Part shown: in pieces, positions 33,331 to 46,330 of the stretch | Position numbering within the stretch: the first letter of the stretch is position 1 | How the letters are laid out: every line of letters starts with the position of its first letter | Source: Brasenia schreberi | Lineage: Eukaryota; Streptophyta; Magnoliopsida; Nymphaeales; Cabombaceae | Assembly: GCA_036023115.1 (NCBI GenBank) | Contig: JAYKKT010000091.1 | Span: forward strand, 31,443,501 to 31,507,500 | Direction of reading: 5' to 3' | Length of the DNA stretch: 64,000 bases | Made by a program: the position numbers and the translations under genes | The notes under the pieces: generated by a model | Seen by the model: only the letters and a program-made list of their open reading frames with translations | Database searches by the model: none | What the model was told of the DNA's origin: nothing

Positions 33331-35499
33331 AATGAATAAGAAAATCTACAAAGAAAACAATAAGTCTTTCAAGGCAATGGCGGTCCCTTTCCTTTATAAA
33401 AATTTATTGTGTTGTACTTAGGCTGGTTAATCCTTCCTGATATGGGCTATAACCGGTCATCCTTCACCTTAGCATAGGCTAGGCATACCACCTTTTCAAT
33501 TCAATACAAGATCTATCATTATCTTGAGAAGAAACTTAACCATTTCATAACTTAGTCCAACCACCATAGTTTTAGTATGAGTCATTCAAAATAAGTGAGT
33601 AAAATATGGGTCAAACCATGTAGACATGTGCATCAAATGTGGGTAGAGTCATGTAGGGTAATAGATGGGTTAGGATATATAGATGTAGGTTAACCAAGTA
33701 TCAAGTAGGTCAAGGTCATCAAGAGATGGAACCATGGGTCAAGTGAACCAATTAGATGAACCTATTTGACTTTCTAAAAGTTAATTAATTTTTACTTGAC
33801 CATATAACACATACCTAGGCTCATAATTCAGATTTTATGCAATCCAAATGGATGCATTACAATGTACAAATTGAATTTTAAAGTTCATGTTCATAAGGTA
33901 ACTTACTAAATCATAACTTTCGAAATTCATTGAATATATATGTGTATATATATATATTTATTTCCTTATGTTCATATGTGTGTGTGTATATATATATACA
34001 TATATATATGGGATATCAATACATATATATATATATACTTATGTAGCCTAATAGGTTCTTCTAAGGTTCAACTTGATATGTTTAAGATAAAGGTTTAGGT
34101 CAAATGGATGGACACAAGACATGAAAAATTTGAGTTTGTGAAACTCATTATCATCCATATCTCTACACTCGAGAGCAAATCGAGCCAAACACTTCCCTAG
34201 ATGTTTACCATCTTATCCTGAAATTGTAGTAAACTTAGACTTAAAACCTCTCGAAATTGGAGCAAGCCTATTGACCTAGTCAAGGTAGGGCTTACGATTA
34301 ACCTTAATGTCACGAGTATGGTATTCGATCGCAAATGCTAGTGATCATAACAATTAATTTGTATTCGTTAGGACTCGAGGAGAAACTTTTTGCTACGATT
34401 ATGCTTTTTTTTAAATGTAGACACATGCATGGAACCCAAAGAGGCACTATAGAAAGATGCAAGTAATGAATCATTATGATCACTAAAATGAAATGAATGA
34501 CTCATTAATTGATATGAAGCATAAGAATCACTTTACTATTTGAGAAGATATACATAAGTTGAGGAGCCATCTAAAGAAGTGGACAAGAATATGAAATCAA
34601 CTCGCCCTCAGCTATAAAAGGATGATTGCTCACCTTGGACGCATCGTCAATCCAGACACATAAGAATTGTCTATTTCCTTTCTGTTCCTTTTGTCCTTTT
34701 CTTAATTATAATCCCTTTTCTTAGGTTAATAAATATTTTTGAACCATTTTCCTTTCTTTCGCTTCATAGATTTGCTCTCATTGTATTCAGTCGCATACTC
34801 AACTCACAACTATAAATTTATTAGATTTTGCTCGATTTTCTAGATTCTCATGATTCTTAGACTAATAAAATCCCATCTTATCAACCTTACAATTAATTAA
34901 GAGTCACACATATTTGAGTTCGAATGACTGAAAAATGGAGGAAACAATATGAATCTAGCAAAGATATCTAAGGTCTTAGTCAACTGAACATACCTTTCAA
35001 AAAAGGGCCGCTGATTTTTGTCGAAACCGGATGACTTTATTTTCTGGAAAGGTCTGTGTCCTTTGTAAAAATCGCACGAGTCGAAGTTTAGATAGGAAAG
35101 TTATGGTAAAAATTATTTAACTTTATTTGGAGGCCTCATACTAGTCTACCCACTTGATCTCGATAAGATTAAGAACTGCATCAATCATAGTTGTATCTAA
35201 GTGATATATATTCAATACACTGTAACCCAGTAAGTTGTTCGAGGCCTATCCAATTTCTTTTCCAAGGTAACCCCAAAATTGGGAGGTTTTTGAATTTTGA
35301 TCTGAGTTTGACCCAAAACATGGTATATGCTCCATAAAGCAGTCAAGGCCTCAATCATGGACACCCTCTCTGGGATACGTGGGTGATAATTTCCAAGGAC
35401 CGACAGCTCAACCGATCTCTAATGAACTACATGTTCCCTCTTAAAGGAGAAGGATAGCACCCTATTTTATGCCCGATCAACTCGTAGCAATAGGATCAC
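33331..35499. other. Unassigned AT-rich sequence
   Basis: No frame with a recognised domain. A degenerate TA/TG microsatellite cluster lies at 33935-34035. The first part may belong to the flanking Copia remnant. Confidence 0.35.
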
Positions 35500-35610
35500 T
35501 ATGCCATTTCAAGTGTTCCATTCTAGAGCACAAGAATTTAATTCTCGGAGTGTGCATGTGTGGGATTGTGTTGGGCTTCGTCCTCACACTGTAACCAAGA
35601 AAAAATAAGA
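35500..35610 (+). mobile_element. Degenerate SINE
   Basis: The B-box-like aagaatttaattctcggagt and the family 3' end gggcttcgtcctcacactgt followed by aacc and an A-rich tail are legible. The A-box half is poorly preserved and no target-site duplication was found. Confidence 0.5.
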
Positions 35611-36567
35611 TCCCACTTTATATCGATGGACTATTTGCCCTAAAACAATTCTAAATGTAAGCATCGGCTATTCGCCCTACCAGCTATAACCATGGGTGAT
35701 TCACCACACCCCCAAATGTTTCTAGGTCTACCATGGTAGCCGAGCATTTCTAACCAAAAAATTAGTATTACTCTGTCGTCCTGCTCAACTAGGACTGTTT
35801 GTCATGCGATAACTTTGAACGAAGTAAGCACTACTTGACTCGTTAAGAAAAGTCCTGGATACAACTCGAGCTCCAGATAATACGAAGCATCCCCATGATT
35901 AAGACAGAAATTCCCACTGGTGCAGCATGCCCATGATTTATGTGTTTCTTTCAAGGAAAACACACGCTATCGGTCTTTAGGTTATCTCGAGCATGTCCTC
36001 AATATTCTCCAGGGTCTGTAGACTTAGTAGCTCTCTTTCAATTACTTTTTCTTGCATAGACAAATGTCAATGAACTATGGAGGACATTGATGTTTAAAGT
36101 GAGGACATGCTCGATTATTAGCATAATTTTCTTTTCCATCTTCTGCGTTTTTGTTTTTTGGTTTCAGATCTATGGTTTGTTAAATGTAGTTCACTTCATA
36201 TTTCTGTTTTTCACCGCATTACCTATGAGAATTGAGACAAGGCATTACCATCACACTGGTTCTGTTAGATGTGGTCAACTCCAAAATTTTACAGCAGATT
36301 TAAACAAGTGCTCTTGCAAGCACGACACACCCATTTTGTATCTAGTAATAGCTAGGATTGGGAGTTGCCCCAGGAGCAACTTCTTCACTTGCTTGAGGAA
36401 CCCCAAGATGAAGACCATACTTTCGGTTTTGCTAGTTATCTTGGATCATCTACAAAATAACTTGGCTTTGTCGTTTGGATGAGTCTTTTAGGACGAAAGT
36501 GGTAATCCCAATCTCGTATTGGAAAAGGATTAGTTGTATTCACCCATCACAAACACACAAGATCTTT
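35611..36567. other. Unassigned; contains an orphan 131-codon frame
   Basis: The frame at 36087-36482 (plus) opens with a hydrophobic run of about 40 residues, then loses any pattern. It overlaps no recognised family and has no codon signature I can defend, so I do not call it a gene. The rest is AT-rich with nothing recognised. Confidence 0.3.
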
Positions 36568-36577
36568 GCTTTAGTAG

Positions 36578-36678
36578 CTTTTCTTTTTCCTCATTATAGA
36601 GAGGCCAAAGCCTAACACACTCACCCACGTGCAGCAAGGCCGTCAGAGTGCCCTGGCAATTGAGCTAACATTCTGAAT
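36578..36678 (-). mobile_element. tRNA-derived SINE (minus strand)
   Basis: The minus strand reads gcattcagaatgttagctca, then attgccagggcac, a shortened middle without a clear B box, and gttaggctttggcctctcta with an A-rich end. The flanking repeats gctttagtag (36568-36577) and gctttaatgg (36679-36688) match at 8 of 10 positions, a likely old target-site duplication. Confidence 0.6.
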
Positions 36679-36688
36679 GCTTTAATGG

Positions 36689-37400
36689 ATAATTTGTTAT
36701 CTTGTATGTAAAACGAGAGTAGTATTCATTTAACTATTGCGCATACTTTTTCTCAAAAAAAATTACAGATATATGTAACCAGACTCAACCCCAATTGTAG
36801 ACCGGTACCAGTTCCCCTTAACCTTAGGGATGAGTATAAGGTTGGTTTTTTCTTCCTGTACCCCAATGCCACCCAAAATAACGGGCTTAAAATTATACAA
36901 TCTATGACAAATGAACTTGAGAAGGCACTAGTTCAATAAATAGAGGTTAGATCATGGTTAAACTGTGGTTGAACGGGTAATAATTGAATCTCTATATATA
37001 ATGCGTATATACTAGTGATACACTCTTACATTATAAAAAATCCTCACGATATCCCCAAACTCAGTAGCGGTTTATCTCTCTCCATTGTGGAGCCTCATCT
37101 TCCATCTTCTCTCATCGCTACTAACCCGAGTAGGTTCATTGCCACCATCGTCTCCCAAAGCTAGATGATGCATCAAAAGCCATCTCCAAACGATGCACAA
37201 GCCACACGACACAAAAGAAGAAGATAAAGAAGAAGAGAGGGAGGAGGAGAGGTTTTTTAGGTTGATTCGATGAGGCATTTTGCACATTTTAAAGGAACAA
37301 TGAGCCATATTTGAGTTTCTTTTTGTGATATAATGTTGTTTCCCAGTGACTTATAGTTTTTGGGAGCTGGGCTGAGGATGCAGTTGTGCTACATTACCTT
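36689..37400. other. Unassigned sequence
   Basis: No gene is supported. A short minus-strand frame (37072-37308) is Ser-rich low complexity. Confidence 0.35.
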
Positions 37401-37414
37401 GGAACAAGATATGT

Positions 37415-37600
37415 AGATATACCATGTCTCAATAGATACGAAGGTTTGATAAAGTCGCATCTAGTGCCACATCTCAATAGATACCAAGGTTTGATAAAGT
37501 CACATCTAAATAGATAGGGAGATGCAGTAAAACCCTATCTTCCCATCAAGGTGATCGCAGCTATGCCACTATTCCCTATCTATTGAGATGCTTCATATGC
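37415..37600. repeat. Tandem and inverted short repeats
   Basis: A roughly 45-base unit (tctcaatagatacgaaggtt...gataaagtcgcatct) is repeated in tandem from about 37425 to 37510. The last arm, acatctaaatagatagggag (about 37502-37521), is mirrored by ccctatctattgagatgc (about 37580-37597), giving a hairpin-like layout. It could be a small foldback transposon remnant. Confidence 0.5.
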
Positions 37601-38289
37601 ATATCTCCCATTTATATTAATATATATTATATATTATATCAAATTATGTATATGTATATGTTATAATATATATGTATATTAGGCCTTTCAAAATGTATAT
37701 CTTGCATTCACACTCATAGTTATTTGATACTCGTTATTCTTTTCTATCATTAGTATAACACATAGAGGACATGTAAGTAATAATGTCATTGCATCATCTA
37801 GATGGCATAATGCAAAATCTTATAGAGAATGATCATGAAGATAACAAAGAGTAGATATTAAGAGATCCCCTTAGATAGACATGTTGATGATGTTGATGAT
37901 CTTTTAGATTATTATAATCATGAAGCCTATTCTTTATAGTATCATGCAGAGGAGGATATTGAGTTGGGTAGTGCAAAGCATGACGAGGATAGTGAAGAGA
38001 GTGGCGTTGATGAAATCCTTCATATTCGAGAGATGCTCCCTAGTTTTGAAAGTCACATAGCTTATAAAGTTTGAAAGGATGAGGTAATGTTAAACTATTT
38101 ATTTGATAAAAAATATAATACTCTTAAGTACAATTTCAACTAATTCTTTAAATGTAAATGTGCAGACATTGCTAAAGTTGGTAAAAGAACACACATGATA
38201 CAATTTTTTGAGAGAATGCACTGTCAATGCATTGCGTGCAAGACAAATGGTTACATCAACATTGTATGAGAGAGTGGGTTAGTTGAGTA

Positions 38290-38795
38290 GGTAGATTTTC
38301 TCTTTGAAGTCATAGACCATACCTTATTGAGTGTATTTAACGAGCATTGGCAATCAAACATAAACAACTTTCACATGCTTTAGGGTGGGATGGCTATCAC
38401 CCTTCATGATATTCATGAGATCATTGGTGTTTCAATGGACGGCAAACTTGTTGCTTTTATAATGGAGATAACACCTCAAAGTAAGAAAGATGTTTTGGGT
38501 GATATATTGAGGACTAGTACTCATGAATTTATGTTGGAGATTAAGTTTGAAGCCATTAAGTTCAAGGTACTCCAAAACCATTATTGATTAAAGAGATTAA
38601 CACTTGAAAAGAAGTTTGTATTGTATTTGTTGTATGCACTTGGATATACATTATATTAAGATAGGCCTAGAGATAGAGTGTCAATTATGGTCATGAAGCT
38701 ATTGGCTCATAATATTCGAATGATTGGTAGGCATGCTTTTAGTGTGACAATATTGACATACATGTACAAGCAGTTGCAGAAAGCTCTCCAGTTCA
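38290..38795 (+). pseudogene. Plant mobile domain (PMD-like) fragment
   Basis: Conceptual translation with one stop in the first segment gives HTLLSVFNEHWQSNINNFHM, then GGMAITLHDIHEIIGVSMDG (38383-38440), then KKFVLYLLYALGYTLY, VSIMVMKLLAHNI and TYMYKQLQKA further on. These match in order the PMD pattern (PF10536): W...tH.F, GEmT.TLqDv..llGl.vdG, the ...LlyLlG..lF run and the final LY..L. PMD occurs in MAIN/MAIL1-type plant proteins and widely inside Mutator-like and Ty3 transposons. Given the repeat-rich context I infer a transposon-derived pseudogene. The flanking transposase or pol is not recognisable. Confidence 0.55.
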
Positions 38796-39040
38796 AGGTA
38801 CAACTAAATTGGCACTATTGTGCTTCAGATAACAATTTATAATTGTGTTTATTTAGGTCTCTCAACATGGTTCAATTTTTATAATGTAGTATATAAATAT
38901 TGTATTGTATTATACACATAAATTTATGAATATTTCTAAGCCTTTAAAGCGACCTTGCAATTAGAACCACAAGGAGGTAGATGAAAAGAAAATGTCTATA
39001 ATAGACGTTCTCCATACTAGATGCGCGTGTGTTTTCTCCG
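38796..39040. other. Unassigned AT-rich sequence
   Basis: Nothing recognised. Confidence 0.4.
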
Positions 39041-39045
39041 CCTAT

Positions 39046-39600
39046 TGCCCAAATATGCCACTCCACTACCACTACCACTACCAGAGGTTTTGTTTCACTA
39101 GTCTATACTAGATGCACGTGGATGCATATGTCAAACCAAATTGCATGTAGGTGCATCTAGTCGTTGCACCAGACGCACCTACGCATGTTCTGCTGCAACA
39201 CCAAATGCTGCTGAAAAGTAGACGAGACAGACTTTTGAAAATAGCCTTCCCTCTCTTTCTCCACCTTTACCCGCCTCTCCTTCCCGCTCACCTCTCCTTC
39301 TCCATCATTAGCACACGTGAGAGACCCCTCCTTCTCGCCCTCTCTCTACCTATCACCCGGGTATGCCACTCCGCTACCACTGCCAAAGATTAGTCCATTT
39401 CTCTCCCTTTCTGACTTCTTGCTCCCCTTCCTCCTTTTGTTTTAGTCTTACACCAGACGTGCATTGGATGCCTCTGATGCTGAACTATAATGCACGTAGG
39501 TGTTACACTAGAGGCGCCTACACATGTTTTGGTGCGACACCAGATTATGCCTTCCCGCGTCGCCCAAAGCATATGGAGCAGACGAGTGTACGCACGTTTA
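39046..39600. repeat. Duplicated segment (about 315-base period)
   Basis: Words repeat in the same order: tatgccactccactaccact (39053) with tatgccactccgctaccact (39362), and accagacgcacctacgcatg (39169) with actagaggcgcctacacatg (39508). This suggests a diverged tandem duplication with a CT-rich insert at 39240-39350. The frames in it are by-products of the repeat. Confidence 0.55.
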
Positions 39601-40370
39601 GTGCCCAATAGATGATGCTCCCATGTGCATATATGGTCTTTACTATTTATTTATAGTTTTCTTACTTTTCTTAACATATTCCTCTTTTCTTAACAGAATG
39701 TCAAAACGACATAGAATCTAGATGTATCACTATTGTTTCCAAAATGGGACACCATGAAATGGCATGAAGTGTGAAGGCATACCAGAGGACATTAACGTCT
39801 ACCTTTGAGAGGATTAGGTGTACTAGTTAATCGCCGTCATCGAGATAATTCAGCATGCTAGGGTCCTTAGACCCTACCGACTATTTAAAGCACTTCATAA
39901 GCCTTCTAGAGTTCTCCCCAAGCTTTCTCAACTCCCTGCTGATGTTTGGGTCTGATTCAAATCAAAACTTTGGAAACCTCTCGAGTTCGGGTCACCTGAG
40001 ACAAAAATAGGGTTGGTCTTAGATTGTTTGATAGGGTTACATTATTTTTGTTGTTTTCCCCTTGATATAGCTTCAATTGATATGATTTTTAGTGTGTTGG
40101 AATCTAGACAAAAAGGGCTATCTAATAGGCCAAGACCAGTTGATTCTGATAAGAATTGCATTTTTAGTCATCAACCTAGTTACAAGACTCTTGTGGCCAT
40201 AACTTCCTTGTTGGAACTTTGATTCACACAATTCTTGATTCACAAGAACATTGCAGAGGGATCTTTATAGAGGATAAAAAGTCATCTAATTCTAGTAAGA
40301 ATTGGTTGAGTTGTGGTGTTTTCTCAAGAAGGCATATTGTAGAATGAGACCACGGATACTTCTCACAAGG
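39601..40370. other. Unassigned sequence upstream of element A
   Basis: No recognised domain. I searched by eye for the missing gag/protease of element B here and did not find it. Confidence 0.35.
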
Positions 40371-40980
40371 TGTAAATAACTATAATTTTCTTAGAAAAAT
40401 ATAGTTTTAAAATGATATCTTAAACCAATTTCAAGACACATGAGGTGAGACCCAAAATCTTGAGTTTTACAAAATTTACCTCACACAAAAATAAAATTCA
40501 GATGGTTTCAAGAGGAGTAAGAAGCATGTAATTTAGGTCCCTATTACAAGTCAAATCTAACGACCACCGGATCCAGATTCAAAATTTGGATCTAGACCCA
40601 AATTTAGAATTGGTTGCTGTTAGATCTAGGACAAATGGGAATCATGAGTTTATGAAGTATATTCAGATCCGTTTCACCACTACATAGATATGTATGTCTC
40701 CAGGAAATTAGAGTCTAGCTTGAAGACTTGGTAGCTGCCATACAACAAGTTGGGTCCCACCAGAAAAATATCCCAATAAAGTGGGTCGACCAATGCCTGG
40801 GCCCAGCCCCACTTAAAAATCCAAGTCCATCTGCACCCATTTTGTTTTAAAAGAGCCTGTTGAGTCAAGCTTAGCCTAAATTATTGTATATGTATCCATG
40901 AGATTTTATTAAAAGGAAAATTATATGTGTTGGGTACATAATATGAGTCAACTTTTATACATATGTGCATAAGAATTTCG

Positions 40981-41064
<84 letters not shown>

Positions 41065-41124
41065 TTATTTATTTATGCACATACAAGGCACTAAATGTGG
41101 GTTTTATTTGCAAAAACAATGGTT

Positions 41125-41180
<56 letters not shown>

Positions 41181-43870
41181 GCTTATGTGTATAAGGGAGT
41201 TATTTCCAATATACATTGCAAATTTAAAGGTCTATTATGGGTGGAAATATGAATGGGTTGCTGAAATTCGTGGAAAAAAGGTTTGGGGAGAATTCCTTTG
41301 TTTTTGGAATACCTATTTTTGTGCTAAAAGACTCCTACCTACACTCCTATTTATTTTGGGGAAGCAACAAGGAATTTTACTTAATACGTAAATTATCTTT
41401 GGGCTTTAATTTATGCTTATGTAAATTAATTAAATTAAGAACATTTGAAATTTAATAAGTATGAAACGATTCTGAATTGACCATGCCTAAGCTTGACTGA
41501 AGATACAGTTGAGCTACCCAAGTCAATTAACCTAAATTATGTCCTAGGCGGTTCCATACATCTGGTCCCAAATAAATTTGATTCAACCCTCCCTAGCCTA
41601 AATTAAACTCAACCCTTGGTCCCTAGCTAGACTCAACCACATTGAACTTAACCTAATAGACCAATTTAAATCACTCGACCGGTGCACACTTGGCTTGACC
41701 TAACACAATTGACCTATGACTCCAGGTTTTGATTCGACCCACGAATAAACTATGGCACAAGGGCTATGCCACTGAAATTATAAAACTTTGGGGTTGGTTC
41801 AAGTCAAGGCCAAGTAAGCCAAGGGTGACGCACCCATGGTGCATGAAAGAGAACTCTTGGTAGTTCATCAAGCCATATGTGAGCCACCGAGCCACGTGGG
41901 TGCCACTAAGCCACCGAGCCAAATGGGAGCCTTGATTTTCAAATTATGCTTTATTTTCCTAGTAGATACATTGGCATTTGTTCTTTGGGCTGTAATCAAT
42001 TCTATAAATAGGACTCTTCAGCCCCATGTAAAGCATCTTTTATCTCTCAAGTTTTCAAGATCCCAAGCAATAAAGCATCAACTTTCCATTTCTTCTGATG
42101 CTCCTTTGGTGTATGAAAGTTTATGAGAGATCAAATAAACTTTATTCTTCGAGGTATCTTTAGATTCACTTTGAATCTTTTATTTTCTGGTTCCTAGCTT
42201 CATATGCATCCATCGATTCCCTTATAACCACTTCGCATCTTTTATTTTCTGGTTTTTAGTCCCATATACAACCATCGATTTTTTATCCTATCTAGCATCA
42301 ATATTTTCTTTTGTTTGTTCTTATTTATTTTCTTGTCTCGATCAAAATTCAGGCCCATAATGTAACCGTTATTTCTTGCAATCTACCGTTATTAGTTCCA
42401 ACATCCATCAACATCTTCAATGTTCATAGAATCCATTAGATGTTGCTTATTCCGTCCTAGAACATCGCCTATTCAGTTTTGGTACAATTAATCATTACTT
42501 ATTTAGTTCCAATATTTTAAAACATGGGCATGCTTTGTTCTGGTTTGTTAAATCTGATTCGGTCTGTAGAGACCTTTGGCAACGCAGAGTTCTGGTCTAC
42601 CGAGACCTTTGCACTGCGCGGTTCAGCCTCCATCCATCTCGGCCTAGTCTATCACCGCATCAATTATTCTGCATCTTTATCATCCTCTATCATCACAATA
42701 TACATCGATTCTTTAGTTCCATCAATTCTTGCATCTTTATTCCTTTTGTTATTGCATCCTAGTTCTATTGATCCTTACTTATCCCTTTTAACATATCACT
42801 AGGGTATTAGGGTTACTTCCGTGCATGACTAAAATTCTTTTTCTGTACATTAGATTTGATTCTTGCATGATTAGTTCTTGCATATTAGATTTACTTCTTT
42901 CACACATTAGATTTAATTCTTGCATGATTTAAATTAATTCTTGCATATTAGTTTAAATTAGGTTCTTTCGTGACTCTTGAATATTTAAATCAAGTTCTTG
43001 CATATTAGCATAAATCCTTGCATAACCTATGCATATTTTCGGTTCTTGCTTAATATTTCAACCCTAGTATATGTAGCTCTTGCATTAGTCCCTTTAAATA
43101 TTTATTTCAGCCCTAGCAACTCAATAGTTCTTTCTTAGTTGACTTTATTTTTAGGCTTCCCTTGCATCTCAATAGTCTCAATAGTTGGTCATCTCAATCC
43201 TAGCATAGTGGTTCCCATTAGGCTCACTAGATTTCTTTGTTTGAATTTCATGCCTACTTGATTGTATATTTATTTTATGCATCCTAATTAAAATTATGCA
43301 TATGATTCAGACTTGCATTTAATTAGAATTCCTCATACTACAAATCCTGCATATTTATTTTCGGCTTCCCTTGCATAATTAACCATCATCCATACATACT
43401 AGACATCCTAGATTATTCTCTGCATACATTGATATTTTCTACACTATACACATATGTTTTACCTCATTAGGTCTTCTTAGACATCTTGACAATAATCGTG
43501 CATCTCAATCCTAGCATAGTCGATCCTATTAGGCACATTAAGATTTCTTTTTTGAATTTTGTGCCTACTTAATTGCCTATTTATTCTCTTCATCCTAGTT
43601 AAAATTCTGAATTATAAATATCTAAAATTCTTCATCTCATTAGGACTTGCATTTAATTTTCTACACATTAGAAATCCTGCATATCTAAATTCTGTAATTT
43701 TAGGTTTTTCTGCATCTTAGTCAATTTCAGCCTATTTATTCATTGCATAATTATTGCATCAATTTTATGAGGACCTTTCTCCATGAGATCCTAACGTCTT
43801 CAGCCTAATTTTCTACACGTTAGTGCCTATTTATTCACAATGAGCACTTAGCTTTTCTTTAGGTGTTTGT
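40371..43870 (+). repeat. 5' LTR of element A
   Basis: Starts tgtaaataac and aligns in order with 50574-52484: the cacatgaggtgagaccc block, the gatccagattcaaaat block, a (TA)n site, the 'taggttttgattc' block, and the 'gcctatttattcattgcataattattg' stretch near the end. It ends near ctttaggtgttt (43870). It contains a TATA-like ttctataaatagg at 42000 and gcaataaag near 42067. About 1 kb around the TATA region is absent from the 3' copy. The boundary is uncertain by a few bases. Confidence 0.65.
40983..41060. repeat. (TA)n microsatellite in the element A 5' LTR
   Basis: 39 TA units. A second run of about 24 units lies at 41127-41174. The 3' LTR has a single 11-unit run at the equivalent place (51118-51139). 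Confidence 0.95.
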
Positions 43871-44099
43871 GTGAATTTTTGAAAATCTTAATGTCTTCAG
43901 ATCCTTATCAAACCCCATCTAACGTGAGGGTCTTGGTCTTGTCTCACAATTCCATCGAGTCAAGACATCCCATGACCCAGAATTGGTCGATGACATAAAC
44001 TTCTCTAAGAATCATTCCTCTCAACCTTGACCAAGCACTTCAAGGTCGATATACCAAAATTTCACCTTGAGTCTATGAGGACGAACTTCAATTTTTATA

Positions 44100-44760
44100 G
44101 AACCAACTTAAATAAGTTCAACTCAAAAAATAGATTATAAAGTGGAAAATGAAAGAAGGGAATATAGTGAAACCCAAAGCGGAAATGAAGAAATCAAATC
44201 ATACACTAGTATCTTTGATTACGAGCAAACTGAGAGTAATCATGAAGGTTTTCCAAAAAGAAAACCAATTATGTAGAAAGGAACTAGGGTACAACATAGA
44301 AAAAACTCTATGCCGACTAAGACAAATCTACAAGAAATCGATATTAGAAAAATGTGCCAAGAATATTTAAGGGTTGAAAATAAAGAAAAGAAGAAATACA
44401 AAATAGGAGACTTCCTCCCATTGAATTATAGAATATATAGTGATAATGAAATTTCAGAATTTTACCGATTCAATAGAAAACAAGACCCTAATTCACATTT
44501 ATAATTATTTACAAGGAGGGCAATAAAAAGGAAATAATATTTAACTAGATGGCTATATTGATTCCCATACAGCTTAAAGGGTGAAGCCTCTAGGTGGATG
44601 GTTTGTCATAATCTTAACCAATATAAAACCTTTGAGGACTTAGCCAATGCTACTATCAAAAGGTTTAATTACAACATAGAGGTTGTCCCTACCCTGTCTA
44701 CCCTAAGAAATGCTAAATAAATTAAATGGGAGGGTGTGCATGTCTTTATCATATAATGGA
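44100..44760 (+). pseudogene. gag: gag of element A (Tat/Ogre-like)
   Basis: The segment at 44565-44715 reads FPYSLKGEASRWMVCHNLNQ, then YKTFEDLANATIKRFNYNIE, then VVPTLSTLRNAK and a stop. This matches the Tat/Ogre Gag core (F..SL.G.A..W...L......tf.dLa..fi..f.YN.e..P....L.n). Upstream frames (44149-44370, 44310-44504) are Lys/Glu-rich and probably its N-terminal part. Stops and frame changes break it. The match is by pattern recognition only. Confidence 0.6.
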
Positions 44761-46084
44761 GGGCTGTCTTTGGTAGGATAAAGTAACCTCAAGTGAGTCT
44801 TGTGCGATAATATTAATATTAGCAAATTTTCAGCCAAAACTTAAAACTTGAAGCTATGTTATCCCTTCATAAAATATAAACATTCAAAAATTTGATAAAG
44901 ATAGCTACATTTTTTGAATCAAATTTAAAAAAGGGGTATATGATGAATTTTTAAAAATCAAGTATGCCAAAGATAAGCCAAGGACCCATATTTATAACCC
45001 AGAAAAGCCCCACAATTAAAAGTCTAGGTCTGAACCCAATGAACCATCCCCCTACCTCTTACCAACAAGTAGTGTTTCATGACCTATATCTAAGAATCTT
45101 CACCCACATCATCCCCTACATATTGACCAAAACTTATTCCTTCATACTCTTACTAGTCATTTTCTGATTATACTCTAGAGTCCCTAGAATATTTTTCAGA
45201 TTCAAATCTAGTTATTGAATGAAAAGGAAAAAGATTCTCTAGACTATACTCATCCCACCAAAAGTACAATTCTCATACTCCACCACAATCTCTTGAGTAC
45301 ACTTTTGCCACTCTTGAGTGTACTCCATTATCTCTATATTGTACCCCTAGGTCTCCAAAGTAAACCCAGAGTCTCCACCTCTTAGTCATCATCTCAATAG
45401 GTTTCTTTCTAAACTATAACAGATTCTAAGTCAACCTTGACCTCTGGTATGAATACACTCACATCCTATGAGTTCAAGTCAAAGGTTAGGACCCATTACA
45501 CCATCAATTCTTTAGAAAGTGTACTCCAATTTTTATACAATCCTAGGAATTGTCCATCCTAGGATACTGAAGTCCCATAGTCCTGCATGGGGTTCCCATC
45601 TTTTGGTCATCTCCATTCTCCTATGTCACTTACTTATCCTATATAGGTGATATTACCTAGTTTGGGCATGTATATCAATCTACACTCCTTAATGATCCAT
45701 CCAAATCCATATATGAACTAAACCAAATCGATCCTCTTAAGGTTCTATTAGCTATCTAGGATAAAGGGAAGGAACCTTTACTTGAGTATGATTTAGAGTG
45801 TCACCTTGCTTGTACCCAAGTCCATATGTCCATCTTAGAGCTTATCAAGTCATCATATACTCATAAAAAGTCATAGAGGTCATCTTTAGTAAGGTAAAAG
45901 TTTCTGACAATACCTCCCCTAAGTCATTAGTTGCACTTTTGTCACCTATCCTTACCTAGCCACCTATCACATTATCCCAAGAGGACTAACCTAGACCTAT
46001 CCTTTCCCGTGACCCAACTTTGTAAATTGATTGAAGGCCAATAATAGACCAATGTCTAGGTGTCTTTTATACGGAGGTATAGGC

Positions 46085-46330
46085 CTCAATATCCTTTCAT
46101 TGAAGGCGGCCCTTCGGATCACTAGAGACAAATTTACCGATATAGATATCTAGATAGTAGGATATGATGACCATACTTCTCTTTATTAGGGTACTATCGT
46201 CCTCACCATTGAGGTCGGTCCTATAATACACCATGCCCAATTCCATGTCTTGGACTTAGACATATCCTATAACCTCTTATTAGGATGTCCCTAGATTTAT
46301 GGCTTGAAAGTAATGCACTCTACTTACCAT
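46085..46330 (+). pseudogene. Retropepsin-like protease of element A
   Basis: The conceptual frame contains ITRDKFTDIDI, IVLTIEVGPIIHHAQFHVLD, LDISYNLLLGCP and KVMHSTYHRYIKFS, with stops. This parallels the distal protease pattern of Tat/Ogre elements (i.L...vGp..f...f.VlDi..sYN.LLGrPwih...a..StlHq.lKf). The catalytic DSG segment is not legible. Confidence 0.55.

Noticed and set aside
36087..36482. 131-codon membrane-like protein gene
   Set aside because: The hydrophobic N-terminus comes from T-rich sequence. There is no family match, splice context or promoter evidence.
40965..41391. Tyr-Ile repeat proteins
   Set aside because: Translated (TA)n microsatellite. The same applies at 9170-9472 and 20436-20684.
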